From Desulfobulbus propionicus (GTDB lineage Bacteria > Desulfobacterota > Desulfobulbia > Desulfobulbales > Desulfobulbaceae), in the NCBI GenBank assembly GCA_002748755.1, contig PDTD01000008.1, positions 62,001 through 126,000 on the forward strand: a stretch of DNA of 64,000 bases. The letters run 5' to 3'. Under the pieces are notes generated by a model. It was not told the DNA's origin. It searched no databases and worked only from the letters and a program-made list of their open reading frames with translations. Each line of letters opens with the position of its first letter. Position 1 is the first letter of the stretch. Positions 37,173 through 46,613 of this stretch are shown piece after piece. The position numbers and the translations under genes were made by a program.

Positions 37173-37820
37173 ATGGCCTCCTCTGGCACGACCTGTTGTA
37201 CGTTCTAGACATACTGTTTGATAGTTGGAGGAAATACAATAGAGACCTGTCATCCTTGCCCAGGTGTGGTTCGATGCACCTTTACAAATACATCCAAGAG
37301 CCACAACCAAGAATACAGGTTATGAAAAAAACACCATACAATATGTCGACCTGGATACCCATAAAAATCAGTATTATCATAGCTCTTGCAGACGAAAAGT
37401 ATCTCTGACACCGTTGGGCATGATGCTGGCATCCCTGAAGTGCTGCCTTGGTAGCAGCATAAAAGGCAAGAAGGAAGGGATACAGTTTACCTTTGGAGAG
37501 GAACCTCTCTCTACTAACATCCGTCAGGTAGAGACAGAAAATGGCATAACAGGGATCAGACCTGCCTGGGCGATGCCCCCATTGGCTCCAGACGACAGTT
37601 TACTTTTCTTTGGTAAAATCTGGAGAGATCGTTTACCTTTTTAACACTTCATAAAAATGGTGCCGCCTCTCTTGATTTTTTTGTTTTCATTACTCAAGAA
37701 TATGGCCATTTTCATGATTGTATGCCCCCGGTTTGCAAACATTTCACTACAAAGCTTCCCCAGAGTAAAAACAGACAGAACACCTACTCTAAGAGTTGGC
37801 AAAAAACCTCAGGAACAAAT
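37173..37820. other. Non-coding interval between the sulfurylase fusion and hpt
   Basis: About 650 bases with no supported gene. A 126-codon plus-strand ORF (37264-37644) has no ribosome-binding site, signature or hydrophobic pattern. The region should hold the promoters of both flanking genes, but none is clear. Confidence 0.4.
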
Positions 37821-38360
37821 ATGAACTCTCCCTTCACAGACACAGAGGCATCACTGGTCATTGGAGTTGAACAAATCCAGGCCAGGGTACAAGAACTGGG
37901 ACAACAGATCACAAGGGACTATGCAGACCGCAGCCTGGTTGTCTTAGGAGCGCTCAAGGGAGCGTTTCTGTTCACGGCTGACCTATGCCGAGCCATACCC
38001 CTCAACCTGGAAATAGATTTTATTCGGGTTGCCAGCTATGGCTCTTCCGCTTCATCCTCAGGAAAAATCCAGCTCAAAAAAACTCCTGATATAGACCTGA
38101 AGGGGAAAGATGTACTCCTGGTCGAAGATATAGTTGATACCGGAAGAACCCTTGACTGGCTTACTACCTACTGTACGAGCCAAGGCGCCAGATCTGTTAA
38201 AACCTGCGCCCTCATTGATAAGGCTGAACGCAGGACCATTGCAGTGCACCTTGACTACCCTGGATTTACCGTTAAAGAGGGATTTCTGGTTGGATATGGT
38301 CTTGATTATGCGGAAAAATATCGCAACCTGTCCGCTGTTTACTCTCTGCACTTGGTATAA
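37821..38360 (+). CDS. hpt: Hypoxanthine phosphoribosyltransferase
   Basis: A 179-residue purine salvage enzyme. ATG 37821 is preceded by AGGAAC; the 33-codon extension upstream is unsupported. The PRPP-binding motif VLLVEDIVDTGRTLDW is decisive, with GALKGAFLFTADL and GYGLDYAEKYRNL also typical. It converts hypoxanthine and guanine with PRPP to IMP and GMP. It stands alone. Confidence 0.96.
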   Translation: MNSPFTDTEASLVIGVEQIQARVQELGQQITRDYADRSLVVLGALKGAFLFTADLCRAIPLNLEIDFIRVASYGSSASSSGKIQLKKTPDIDLKGKDVLLVEDIVDTGRTLDWLTTYCTSQGARSVKTCALIDKAERRTIAVHLDYPGFTVKEGFLVGYGLDYAEKYRNLSAVYSLHLV

Positions 38361-38479
38361 TTCGTCTATGCCAGTCCCATCAAACGACTTGACTGGGTGA
38401 ACGATGTTCTTATCCTATAGGCAAACAGGAGCAGATTCTTTCATCAACATGATCGTACCTAACGTATAAAGACACAACT

Positions 38480-39313
38480 ATGAATACTGCGAAAACTTTC
38501 ATGTTCATGGCCGCACTGACAGCTCTCTTCATGGTCGGTGGCCAGACTATGGCCGGCCAGCAGGGCATGCTCATCGCTCTCCTGCTGGCTGTGGGATTAA
38601 ACTTTTTTGCCTACTGGAACTCTGACAAAATGGCCTTGGCCATGAACGGTGCCAGGGAAGTCTCTCAGGCCGAAGCTCCTGAGCTGCACGCCCTGGTTGC
38701 CTCTCTGGCAGCGCGTGCCCAACTTCCTAAACCCAAAGTATATATAGTGGACAATACCACCCCAAACGCTTTTGCCACAGGTCGAAATCCCGAGCATGCA
38801 GCCGTTGCTGTGACCACAGGTATCATGCGTATCCTGAGTCAAGATGAGCTGGAAGGTGTTCTGGCCCATGAACTTGGCCATATTAAAAATCGAGACATTC
38901 TCATCGGAAGCATTGCTGCAGTAATGGCTGGAGCCATATCCTATCTTGCCACCATGGCGCAATGGGCCATGGTTTTTGGCGGTAACAGAGACGAGGAAAG
39001 TGGAGATAATTTTTTGGCCGCCATTGCCATGATGATCATTGCTCCCATTGCCGCATCTCTCATCCAGATGGCCATTTCACGCAGCCGGGAATATATTGCC
39101 GATGCCACCGGCGCCCAGATCTGTGGTCGGCCCAAAGCACTTGCCAGTGCCCTGAACAAACTCGCCAACGCCAACAGACAGCATCCCATGCAGGTGAACC
39201 CGGCTTCCGCCCAGATGTATATCGTTCATCCCCTCAAGGGCAACTCAATGGCCAATCTTTTTTCCACCCACCCACCCATGGAAGAGCGTATCAAAAGGTT
39301 GCTGGCCATGTAA
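38480..39313 (+). CDS. htpX: Membrane zinc protease HtpX
   Basis: A 277-residue M48B peptidase. The zinc motif is HELGH in GVLAHELGHIKNRDIL, with the third ligand Glu in SREYIADATGA. Membrane helices are at about FMFMAALTALFMVGG, MLIALLLAVGLNFFAYW, SIAAVMAGAISYLATMA and FLAAIAMMIIAPIAASLI. The C-terminal LFSTHPPMEERIKRL is a family signature. HtpX degrades misfolded membrane proteins under envelope stress. It is convergent with the TIM-like gene. Confidence 0.97.
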   Translation: MNTAKTFMFMAALTALFMVGGQTMAGQQGMLIALLLAVGLNFFAYWNSDKMALAMNGAREVSQAEAPELHALVASLAARAQLPKPKVYIVDNTTPNAFATGRNPEHAAVAVTTGIMRILSQDELEGVLAHELGHIKNRDILIGSIAAVMAGAISYLATMAQWAMVFGGNRDEESGDNFLAAIAMMIIAPIAASLIQMAISRSREYIADATGAQICGRPKALASALNKLANANRQHPMQVNPASAQMYIVHPLKGNSMANLFSTHPPMEERIKRLLAM

Positions 39314-39359
39314 TATCTCAAGTCTTCTTCCTTTTTTATTACCTTGTGACAAGCTCGGA

Positions 39360-40055
39360 TCAGCCAAGGCTCTCCAGTGCCCTGAGAAAGGCCTCGGCAT
39401 CCAGACAGCCGCGTCCCATCATAACGCCTGCCACCGACTGCAGTCTGGTCAGTTCCCGACAATTGGTGCTGTCAACACCTCCTCCATAGAGAACAGGCTG
39501 CCCACCGACCCGGACCTTGATGGAACGAATGGTCTCTGCAATGGTTGCATACCCGTGGGATCGTTCCAGACTGACAGCATCCTGGGGGGTATATGCCCAC
39601 ATAAGCCTGTCCTGCTGTGCATAGTCAAAGGCGGCTGCCTGAGCAGCCACGGTATCTCTGTCCACACAGACAATCGGCTGCAACTCCTCTGTCAAGCACT
39701 CCAACGCCTGCCTGGCCACATCCTGAGGGGTTTCCCTGAAATATCTGCGCCGTTCCTGGTGTCCCACCAGAACATAGGTAACCAATCCCCGCAGCCAGGC
39801 AGCAGGAACAGTGCCTGTATAGCTGCCTTGAGGAAAGGGAGAAACCATCTGAGCGGCAAGGGAGACACCCGGTACATTGTTCACTTGCCTGGCAACAGCC
39901 TGCAAAAAAAGAAAAGGAACCGCCAGTACCACCTCAACCCCCTGTCTTGGATGGTAGGAAGCGAGCAAGGTCTCGCACCACTGGGCAGCCCTCTGCGGAG
40001 ACAATTGAGCTTTCCAGTTCGCCAGTACTATGGTTTGCAAAAGTTCACCAGACAT
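39360..40055 (-). CDS. Triosephosphate isomerase-like protein lacking the catalytic Glu
   Basis: About 231 residues, started at ATG 40055 (GGTGA upstream; a Met five codons earlier is possible). It has the TIM fold signatures: VLANWKAQ (usual NxK), YVLVGHQERRRYF (GHSERR-type with the catalytic His) and a C-terminal phosphate loop YGGGVD...GVMMGRGCLDAEAF. The region that should read AYEPVWAIGTG is AYTPQDAVSLERSHG, so the catalytic base Glu is replaced by Thr and flexible loop 6 is gone. It therefore probably does not isomerise triose phosphates. It is the last gene of a seven-gene minus-strand housekeeping run. Confidence 0.85.
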   Translation of the reverse strand: MSGELLQTIVLANWKAQLSPQRAAQWCETLLASYHPRQGVEVVLAVPFLFLQAVARQVNNVPGVSLAAQMVSPFPQGSYTGTVPAAWLRGLVTYVLVGHQERRRYFRETPQDVARQALECLTEELQPIVCVDRDTVAAQAAAFDYAQQDRLMWAYTPQDAVSLERSHGYATIAETIRSIKVRVGGQPVLYGGGVDSTNCRELTRLQSVAGVMMGRGCLDAEAFLRALESLG

Positions 40056-40102
40056 AAAGTCACCAGGCATGATCTAGCATATGTTTCTGTACAGCACCGT
40101 AC

Positions 40103-40447
40103 CTACTCACAACTCTCCTTCTTGACAGGATCACAATCTCCTGTACAGGCATCCAAGACTTTTTGCACAATCTTTGCTCCTTCCCCGGCACCAAGGCCGC
40201 GTACCAGAACCTGCTTGGAGCGGCTCTGCTGTCCGCTTTTCAACTGTACGCCGCTCTTGGGTATACCAAAAAGTTTTCCTAGAAAGACTGCAACCGCCAT
40301 ATTGGCCTTCCCGTCGACAGGGGGGCTTTTGAGGCGCACTTTCAGGGCATCGCCATGCAAGCCAACCAGACGGTTTTCTTTTGCCCGAGGCTGTACATGC
40401 AGCCGCAGAAGAAAAGTATCTTCGGTCAATGGTTTTATGCACTGCAC
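40103..40447 (-). CDS. DUF167/YggU-family protein
   Basis: A 114-residue protein whose first ~90 residues are the DUF167 domain: FLLRLHVQPRAKENRLVGLH, LKVRLKSPPVDGKANMAVAV and FLGKLFGIPKSGVQLKSG with the SRSK loop after it. The C-terminal tail is Cys-containing and lineage-specific (VLDACTGDCDPVKKESCE). Its function is unknown in all bacteria. It lies between yggT and the TIM-like gene, a conserved pairing (yggT-yggU). Confidence 0.9.
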   Translation of the reverse strand: MQCIKPLTEDTFLLRLHVQPRAKENRLVGLHGDALKVRLKSPPVDGKANMAVAVFLGKLFGIPKSGVQLKSGQQSRSKQVLVRGLGAGEGAKIVQKVLDACTGDCDPVKKESCE

Positions 40448-40586
40448 ACGTTAGTCCTCAACCCGTTACGGTTCCAACCTGCATTCCTCATGCTGGAAAC
40501 AAGTCCAATCAAGAGGGTGCTGGTCCTGTGATAGAGTATTTGTTCTGTAGATGCTGCATGTTCCATGGGTACGCCCAAAAAGCACC

Positions 40587-40883
40587 CTACCCCATACTCC
40601 TTCCTATCTGTTGCAACGTCGGCACCAGAAAACTCTGCAGGAAAATAACAGCCAGGATAAGAACCATAGGGCTGAGGTCCAGCCCTCCCATGGGCGGGAG
40701 ATACCGCCGGATCCTGGACAGGGCGGGCTCCGTTGCCTGGACAAGAAAACGAACTATGGGATTATATGGGTCCGCATTGACCCAGGAAATGACAGCGCGG
40801 CCAATGACCACCCACGTATAGACGCTTAGAACAATATTGATCAAAGAAGCGACAGCCAAAATAAAGTTACTGAGGACAATCAT
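40587..40883 (-). CDS. YggT-family membrane protein
   Basis: A 98-residue protein with the two YggT helices (ILAVASLINIVLSVYTWVVIG and LSPMVLILAVIFLQSFLVPT) separated by the family's conserved loop with NPIVRFLVQATEPALSRIRR. YggT proteins are linked to osmotic tolerance and to membrane or division-site organisation. It is in the same run as the YggU gene (140-base gap) and metG. Confidence 0.93.
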   Translation of the reverse strand: MIVLSNFILAVASLINIVLSVYTWVVIGRAVISWVNADPYNPIVRFLVQATEPALSRIRRYLPPMGGLDLSPMVLILAVIFLQSFLVPTLQQIGRSMG

Positions 40884-40972
40884 ATCATAGTACCATGGGT
40901 TGTTGTGTTGCTTGGTTTATCACCATGCCCTGGGGTTGTAATCCCGTTGCTGTTTCCGGTGGAGTTCCAGGA

Positions 40973-42910
40973 TTATGCCACCCGGCTCCCTGGGGTCACC
41001 GCATCGCTTACGGTTGCCAGCGTCAGGCGTTGTGTGCCATCCTCCAGCGTATGCTTGGCTGCCAGAACCATACCTTGCGAGATCACCCCCCGCATTTTGG
41101 CGGGTTTCAGGTTGGCGACAATGATCACATTGCGATGGACAAGTTCTTCTGGAGCATAGTATGCAGCGATCCCGGCCACTATAGTGCGTGATTCCGGGGC
41201 CTCCACAGTTAACTTGAGCAGTTTGTCCGTCTTGGGAATCTTTTCGGCCGCAACAATCTTTGCCACCCGAAGCTCGACCTTGCCAAACTGCTCAAAGGTG
41301 ATAACTCCGTCGAGGTTCTCTCTTGCTGGCTCCTGCTGTTTAGTCACTTTGGGCTTGACCGGTTGCGGCTTTGCCTCTTTCTTCTTCTCCATGCGGGGGA
41401 ACAACGGTTCAGGAGCCCCCAAATCCCTGCCGGGGACCATACCGCCCCAAGTACAATCGGCAAATGTTACCTGGTCAAAATCTTCCAGTGCCAGGGCTGC
41501 CGCCATTTTGGCTGTTGCAAGAGGCAGGACAGGCTTCAAGGTGATCGCCAGTATCCGCAGTGCTTCCAGCACAGTGTACAGAACCACCTGAAGCCGACCG
41601 TGCATGGTCTCTTCCTTGGCCAGCTCCCAAGGGGCATTATTGACAATGTATCGATTCAGAAGACCGATAACATCCCACACGCTCTGCAGCCCTTTATGAA
41701 AAGCAAAGCTCTTCATCTGCTGCTCGTAGGTGGTCAGCATGCTGCGCACAGCCTGTTTGAGTTCCTGCTCCGCCTCTTTCTCAAAGCGTTGTTCATACTG
41801 CGGCACTTTCTGCTCCACATATTTCCTGATCATGGTCAGTGAGCGGGAAAACAGGTTCCCCAGATCGTTTGCCAGATCCGAATTGCGCCGGGCAATGATA
41901 GCATCGCTTGAAAAAGACGAATCCAGACCAAAGCTCATCTCCCGCAGGACAAAATAGCGCAGGGTATCCACCCCATAGGTCTCCACCAGCTCTTTTGGTT
42001 GGACAACATTCCCGATGGATTTGGACATCTTGGTATCATTGACGTTCCAGTAGCCGTGGACATGCAGTTTCCTGTATGCAGGCAGCCCCATGGAACGAAG
42101 CATGGTGGGCCAATAAATGGCATGGGGCTTTAAAATATCCTTGGCGATCACATGCTCGGCGTCCTGCCAGTACTGGGTGTACAGTGTTCCATCTGGATAG
42201 CCAAGACCAGTGAGATAGTTGATCAGCGCATCAAACCAGACATAGGTCACGAACCGGTCGTCAAAGGGCAGCGGAATCCCCCAGGTCAGCCTGGAGGTCG
42301 GGCGTGAGATACACAAGTCTTCAAGGGGATCGCTGAGAAAGGCCAGCACCTCGTTCCTGTACCGCTCAGGTGTTATGAATTCCGGATGTTGGGTAATATG
42401 ATCAATCAGCCAATCTTGGTATTGTGACATTCTGAAAAAATAATTCTGCTCACTGACCTCCTGGGGCGCAACCTGATGATCTGGGCATTTTCCCTCTACA
42501 AGCTCTTTCTCGGTCAGGAAGCGCTCACAACCCTTGCAATACAGCCCGCTATAGGCGCTGAAATAGATATCACCCTTGTCATACACCATCTGCAGGACAT
42601 CCTGAACGGTTTGCACGTGGTCGCTGTCTGTGGTGCGAATCAGATGATCGGGCTGAATGGCAAGGACAGGCCAGGTCCGCTGAAAAGCGAGGGATATAGT
42701 GTCTACATATTCACGTGGCGAGACACCTTCTTTGGCTGCTGCCTCAGCAATTTTTTCACCGTGCTCATCTGTCCCGGTCTGAAAACGAACTGTATCGCCG
42801 CACAATCTCCGCAAACGACTGTAGGTATCGGCAACAATAGTGGTGTAAGCGTGCCCCAGGTGAGGCCGGGCATTGACATAATAGATGGGTGTGGTGACAT
42901 ACGTATTCAT
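40973..42910 (-). CDS. metG: Methionyl-tRNA synthetase
   Basis: About 645 residues from ATG 42910; a 17-residue upstream extension begins in a repeat and is rejected. Class I motifs are PIYYVNARPHLGHAYTTI (HLGH) and KMSKSIGNVVQ. The zinc knuckle has CKGCERFL and a second, shorter site (GKCPDHQ). The C-terminal ~110 residues are an OB-fold tRNA-binding domain (FGKVELRVAKIVAAEKIPKT, ISQGMVLAAKH). It charges tRNA-Met with methionine. It follows a RicT-like gene and precedes yggT. Confidence 0.97.
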   Translation of the reverse strand: MNTYVTTPIYYVNARPHLGHAYTTIVADTYSRLRRLCGDTVRFQTGTDEHGEKIAEAAAKEGVSPREYVDTISLAFQRTWPVLAIQPDHLIRTTDSDHVQTVQDVLQMVYDKGDIYFSAYSGLYCKGCERFLTEKELVEGKCPDHQVAPQEVSEQNYFFRMSQYQDWLIDHITQHPEFITPERYRNEVLAFLSDPLEDLCISRPTSRLTWGIPLPFDDRFVTYVWFDALINYLTGLGYPDGTLYTQYWQDAEHVIAKDILKPHAIYWPTMLRSMGLPAYRKLHVHGYWNVNDTKMSKSIGNVVQPKELVETYGVDTLRYFVLREMSFGLDSSFSSDAIIARRNSDLANDLGNLFSRSLTMIRKYVEQKVPQYEQRFEKEAEQELKQAVRSMLTTYEQQMKSFAFHKGLQSVWDVIGLLNRYIVNNAPWELAKEETMHGRLQVVLYTVLEALRILAITLKPVLPLATAKMAAALALEDFDQVTFADCTWGGMVPGRDLGAPEPLFPRMEKKKEAKPQPVKPKVTKQQEPARENLDGVITFEQFGKVELRVAKIVAAEKIPKTDKLLKLTVEAPESRTIVAGIAAYYAPEELVHRNVIIVANLKPAKMRGVISQGMVLAAKHTLEDGTQRLTLATVSDAVTPGSRVA

Positions 42911-42956
42911 AAGTGCTGCGTATTGCTTACAATGGAAGGGGAGGGGCTGATTTGGT

Positions 42957-43040
42957 TCCAACCCGGATTGCCATCAGCTCCGGCTGTGCCGAATTCGGTG
43001 GCTTTTCTATATTTCTTAAATAAAATGTTATCGACCAGTG
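42957..43040 (+). repeat. MITE-like intergenic repeat, internally deleted copy
   Basis: CAACCCGGATTGCCATCAGC and GGCTGTGCCGAATTCGGTGG form the left part. TTCTTAAATAAAATGTTAT, just after, matches the right arm region. The middle is missing. It sits between the RicT-like gene and metG. Confidence 0.55.
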
Positions 43041-43100
43041 CGTCCAAAAAACATCGACGGGGCTTGGTGACCGTTTACGGATGGGTACCGTGCAGTGGAA

Positions 43101-44048
43101 CTATTTTTTTTTGCCCCCACCTTTCTTTCCCTGCTGTGTCTTCTGGATAACTTCAGCCTTTCGCCATTCCTGCTCAAGAAAGACCCGCTCCTCGCCCTTC
43201 TGGCTGATGGCGACCAATGTTCCAGACAGTGGGATCTGCCTGATGACCCTGTAGACTTTATCCTCAAACCGGAAACTTTTCCCGGTCCGGGGCATACCTT
43301 TTTTCATCAGGCGATAGGTATCATACTCATAGGTCAGGCAGCAAAGCAGGCGATTACAGAGCCCGGAAATCTTTGCCGGATTCAAGGGCAAATCCTGGGT
43401 TTTGGCCATCTTTATGGAAACCGATTCAAACTTGTTTAGAAAGGCTGAACAGCACAATTCTCTCCCGCAGGCTCCCAGGCCTCCTATCATCTGGGTTTCG
43501 TGGCGCACCCCGATCTGCCGCATTTCTACCCTAGTACGAAACCGCTGCACCAGAATTTTTACCAGTTCCCTGAAGTCGACTCTGTTGTCTGCGGTAAAAT
43601 AAAAAATGATCTTGGAACCATTGAAAAACTGCTCAACCCTGACCAAATCCATGGGTAACTGAAGTTTATCCACCTGCTTGCGACAGTAGGCATAGGCATC
43701 CTTTTCCAGACCAGGTAGGACCTGATAACGCTCAGCTTCCTCCTCAGTGAGCGCACGAACGATGTGATAGTTGACCGGCCGGTGTTCCTCTTCCCCTTTG
43801 CCAGCGGCCTTGCCAGTTATGATGGCAGGTTCATACCCATGCTCAACCTTGATCATAACCCGGCTTTCCCGGCGATATTCCTCGCCGGTGGAGCTGGCGG
43901 TAAATTCCCGCCCATCCAAACGAAAGCAAAACCTGTAATAAAACGTCCCGGTGGTTTCCACATGCTTTTTTTTCGGGCCAGCAGCGGGTCGGATGTCATT
44001 TTGTACGGGAGAGGTCATGAATGAAGGCAATAAACCATGTATTTTCAA
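43101..44048 (-). CDS. PSP1/RicT-like Fe-S protein
   Basis: A 315-residue protein of the PSP1 C-terminal family (RicT/YaaT). The cysteine-rich signature is present: GLGACGRELCCSAFL and ISGLCNRLLCCLTYEYDTY, which in Bacillus RicT binds an Fe-S cluster with RicA and RicF. In Bacillus the complex affects RNase Y and mRNA maturation. In proteobacteria its role is unknown. The C-terminus is Lys-rich (QGKKGGGKKK). It overlaps holB by 4 bases, the classical holB-ricT order. An internal ATG at residue 11 is an alternative start. Confidence 0.88.
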   Translation of the reverse strand: MKIHGLLPSFMTSPVQNDIRPAAGPKKKHVETTGTFYYRFCFRLDGREFTASSTGEEYRRESRVMIKVEHGYEPAIITGKAAGKGEEEHRPVNYHIVRALTEEEAERYQVLPGLEKDAYAYCRKQVDKLQLPMDLVRVEQFFNGSKIIFYFTADNRVDFRELVKILVQRFRTRVEMRQIGVRHETQMIGGLGACGRELCCSAFLNKFESVSIKMAKTQDLPLNPAKISGLCNRLLCCLTYEYDTYRLMKKGMPRTGKSFRFEDKVYRVIRQIPLSGTLVAISQKGEERVFLEQEWRKAEVIQKTQQGKKGGGKKK

Positions 44049-45019
44049 GTGAGAAGGTGTAGAGCCAGAACTTCGCAGGTCAAGCCTCGGTTGCAGTTTC
44101 GCTTAATTGCTTGTTCTGCATAGTCGATCTGCTTCAGATTACCAGAAATCTGCTGAAAATTCCACCGTTCTCTGGCCTTATCCAACCATTGTCTCCTGGC
44201 TTCTCCAGGGAACTCCACAACTGGTGGCACCAGAGTCTCTTTGAAAAAAAACCGCAGCAAGTGCAAGAAAAGAGGAAGCTCATCCTGCAGGCCATCCCAT
44301 TGGGCAGCCAAAGCCAGTCCGGAAAGAATACGCTCTTCTGCACGGCGCTCATCACCCAGGAGAATCTCCATGGACTGGACATACAGGGGGTAGATTTTGC
44401 CACTGTTCAATGTCAGGGCCTGTCCTGGACAACCATCTGCCAACTGAGCGAGTATAAACGCTTCTTCAGCAGACAGGTCTGGTCTTTCCCTTTGGACAAT
44501 CCGAGCTGCCAATTCCAGGGGAAGACTGGTGCAGGGGATGAGCTGGCAGCGGGAAAGAATAGTCGGTAAAACCGTTTCCAGGGAGACAGACAACAGGAGA
44601 AAAAGTGTTTGCGCGGGAGGCTCCTCAAGAATCTTCAGCAGGCTGTTGCCTGCTTCCCGGCGCATGGTGTGCACGTCTTCCACCAGGATAACACGGTATC
44701 CCCCTGCAAAGGGGGCAAAGGTCAACTCCTGTTTCAGGTCCCGAACCCGGGAGATTTTGATGCTCGGGCCTTCGGGCTGTACCCGGAGGAAATCAGGATG
44801 ATTACCAGAAGCATATTTGTGACATCCAGGACATGCCCCACACGGTGAGCTGACAGGGTCATGGCGACAAAACAGGTTCGCTGCCACCTGCTCGGCCAAA
44901 AGCTTCTTACCAACACCATGGGGCCCATGCAGCAGGTAGGCATGCGACAACCGTCCTCCGGTCAGAGCCCGCTGAAAGAAAGTGACAGCCTTTGGCTGTC
45001 CAAGAACCTTATCAAACAT
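44045..45019 (-). CDS. holB: DNA polymerase III subunit delta'
   Basis: A 324-residue clamp-loader subunit. The family-typical start MFDKVLGQPKAVTFFQRAL, SHAYLLHGPHGVGKKLLAEQ (degenerate Walker A, as usual for delta'), the zinc-binding cysteines CRHDPVSSPCGACPGC and the sensor-like LLKILEEPPAQTLFLLLSV are visible. It loads the beta clamp with tau/gamma and delta. It overlaps the RicT-like gene and lies 17 bases after the nuclease gene. Confidence 0.95.
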   Translation of the reverse strand: MFDKVLGQPKAVTFFQRALTGGRLSHAYLLHGPHGVGKKLLAEQVAANLFCRHDPVSSPCGACPGCHKYASGNHPDFLRVQPEGPSIKISRVRDLKQELTFAPFAGGYRVILVEDVHTMRREAGNSLLKILEEPPAQTLFLLLSVSLETVLPTILSRCQLIPCTSLPLELAARIVQRERPDLSAEEAFILAQLADGCPGQALTLNSGKIYPLYVQSMEILLGDERRAEERILSGLALAAQWDGLQDELPLFLHLLRFFFKETLVPPVVEFPGEARRQWLDKARERWNFQQISGNLKQIDYAEQAIKRNCNRGLTCEVLALHLLT

Positions 45020-45036
45020 AATGGATACAAAAAGGG

Positions 45037-46122
45037 CTAAAACAGCGACTGTTGACGCTGCCTGCTCCCTTGACTGGTCAATGATCCCTGGCCGACCTGT
45101 CCACCGTTTTCTTCCGGGACCGTCCCCTGTTTTACCCGGCCTGCCTCGGCGCTGTTTGTAGCATTCAGGTATAAAAACCGCTCAAGTGGTCGCTGATAGT
45201 CTGTCCATTGCCAACCGGGTTCCTTCATCTTATTCCGCAGTCGTTCCATATAATTCATCTTAGCATCCACATCATCTAGATGATGCAGTAACACGGCCTC
45301 CGGGGTCATGGGCAGCACAGGGGAACCAAACTCAAGCTGTCCATGATGACTAAGAATAATATGACTGAGTTGGTCCACCCGTTCTGGATGCAATTCAGGA
45401 ATAGAAGCGGCAGCCTCACGCACCATTTCAACCCCTAAAACAAGATGTCCCAGCAACCGCCCCTGGTCTGTATAAGTACAAGGCAGGGTGCCAAAATCAA
45501 ATTCCTTGATTTTGGCCAAGTCATGCAGCAGGCTGCCGGCAACGAGCATGTCTCGATCTAGGATGGGATACTGCTGCGCTGTTTGCACTGCCAGCCCGGT
45601 TACGGAGAGGGTATGCTCTGCCAGGCCGCCGAGGTAGGCATGGTGCATCTTTTTGGCAGCGGGAGCTCGTAAAAACTGTTCCAGCACCTCGCCCTGAAAA
45701 ATCGTGCTCAGCAGTTTTCGCAGGCCTACATCCGCCATCCCTGTGATGTGCTGCTTGAGTTCTCTGCGCATTTCCTTGGGGTCACGCTTACTGGCTGGAA
45801 AAAACTTTTCCAGATCAATCTGATCAGCATTCACCGGCCCCAGCGATGCCACCCCGAGCTGAAGCTGTTCCCGAAAAGACTTGACCACCGCCGTTACCTG
45901 AACAAAGGCACCCTGTGCCGCCAGGGGAGCAAAATGCTCGGCATTATCCCATAGACGAGCCTCAATATCACCAGTCCGATCCATCAAACGTAGAGCCAAA
46001 TAGGCCTTGCCGGCCTTGGTTTCCGCCAAGCTCACCCGGCTCACCACAAAGACATCCCGCACCTGCTGACCCGTTATAAGATCACGTACATACAGTTTTT
46101 TTTCAATTTTCTTGTTTTCCAT
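45037..46122 (-). CDS. OB-fold / HD-domain 3'-5' exoribonuclease (YhaM-like)
   Basis: A 361-residue protein. The N-terminal OB-fold (LITGQQVRDVFVVSRVSLAE, LALRLMDRTGDIEARLWDNA) binds nucleic acid. The central HD domain has HHAYLGGLAEHTLSV, LLHDLAKIKEF and LSHHGQLEFG with its metal-binding His and Asp residues. The C-terminal tail is Gln/Gly-rich and disordered. YhaM degrades RNA and single-stranded DNA from the 3' end in Gram-positives, and related proteins occur in deltaproteobacteria. It is the first gene of the holB-ricT-metG run. Confidence 0.9.
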   Translation of the reverse strand: MENKKIEKKLYVRDLITGQQVRDVFVVSRVSLAETKAGKAYLALRLMDRTGDIEARLWDNAEHFAPLAAQGAFVQVTAVVKSFREQLQLGVASLGPVNADQIDLEKFFPASKRDPKEMRRELKQHITGMADVGLRKLLSTIFQGEVLEQFLRAPAAKKMHHAYLGGLAEHTLSVTGLAVQTAQQYPILDRDMLVAGSLLHDLAKIKEFDFGTLPCTYTDQGRLLGHLVLGVEMVREAAASIPELHPERVDQLSHIILSHHGQLEFGSPVLPMTPEAVLLHHLDDVDAKMNYMERLRNKMKEPGWQWTDYQRPLERFLYLNATNSAEAGRVKQGTVPEENGGQVGQGSLTSQGSRQRQQSLF

Positions 46123-46381
46123 ACAAGCCCTGTTCAGCGACGTGTCTCCTTACTCCCGCTGGATTGTGTGGTTGGTTTGGACATCATCGAAATGGCTGCC
46201 TTGTCTTATTATTCTTGCTCTGGTCCAGCCCGAATGTCCCATGAACTTTTTGTAAAAATTGAAAAATATAAATACAATCAGTAAGAAAAGAAATGATTTG
46301 TGAACAATTCCTCCAAAATAGTCGGCAAAGATCCGCACGAGCGGTGTCAAATTCGTTCCTTTCTGGTATGTTCGTACTTTG

Positions 46382-46504
46382 AGTCCGGATTTCTCATCAG
46401 CTCTGGTGGTGCCAGGTGCAAACGCTTTTCATACCTCATTATACTTGGGTATATGTGTTACTACTTTTTTCAAATGAGACAAATTGTTCATGAGAAATCC
46501 GGGT
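46382..46504 (+). repeat. MITE-like repeat, internally deleted but both ends intact
   Basis: A 123-bp element: left AGTCCGGATTTCTCATCAGC, right TTCATGAGAAATCCGGGTT. The central ~100 bp of the longer copies (from the GCCAATACTGCC block to the TGTCGAAATG block) are absent. The ends are clear inverted repeats, which defines the element boundaries. Confidence 0.8.
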
Positions 46505-46613
46505 TCGTTTTTCTTGATACACCATGCGCAACAGGTATAAGAAGAAGGACGCCAGAAATCAGGCCAACCAGTGACACACCATAGCCTCCCACCTCTTCCT
46601 TTTGCAAGTAGAT

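Noticed and set aside
37264-37644. Plus-strand ORF of 126 codons upstream of hpt
   Set aside because: No ribosome-binding site, no family features, begins inside the neighbouring gene's upstream region.
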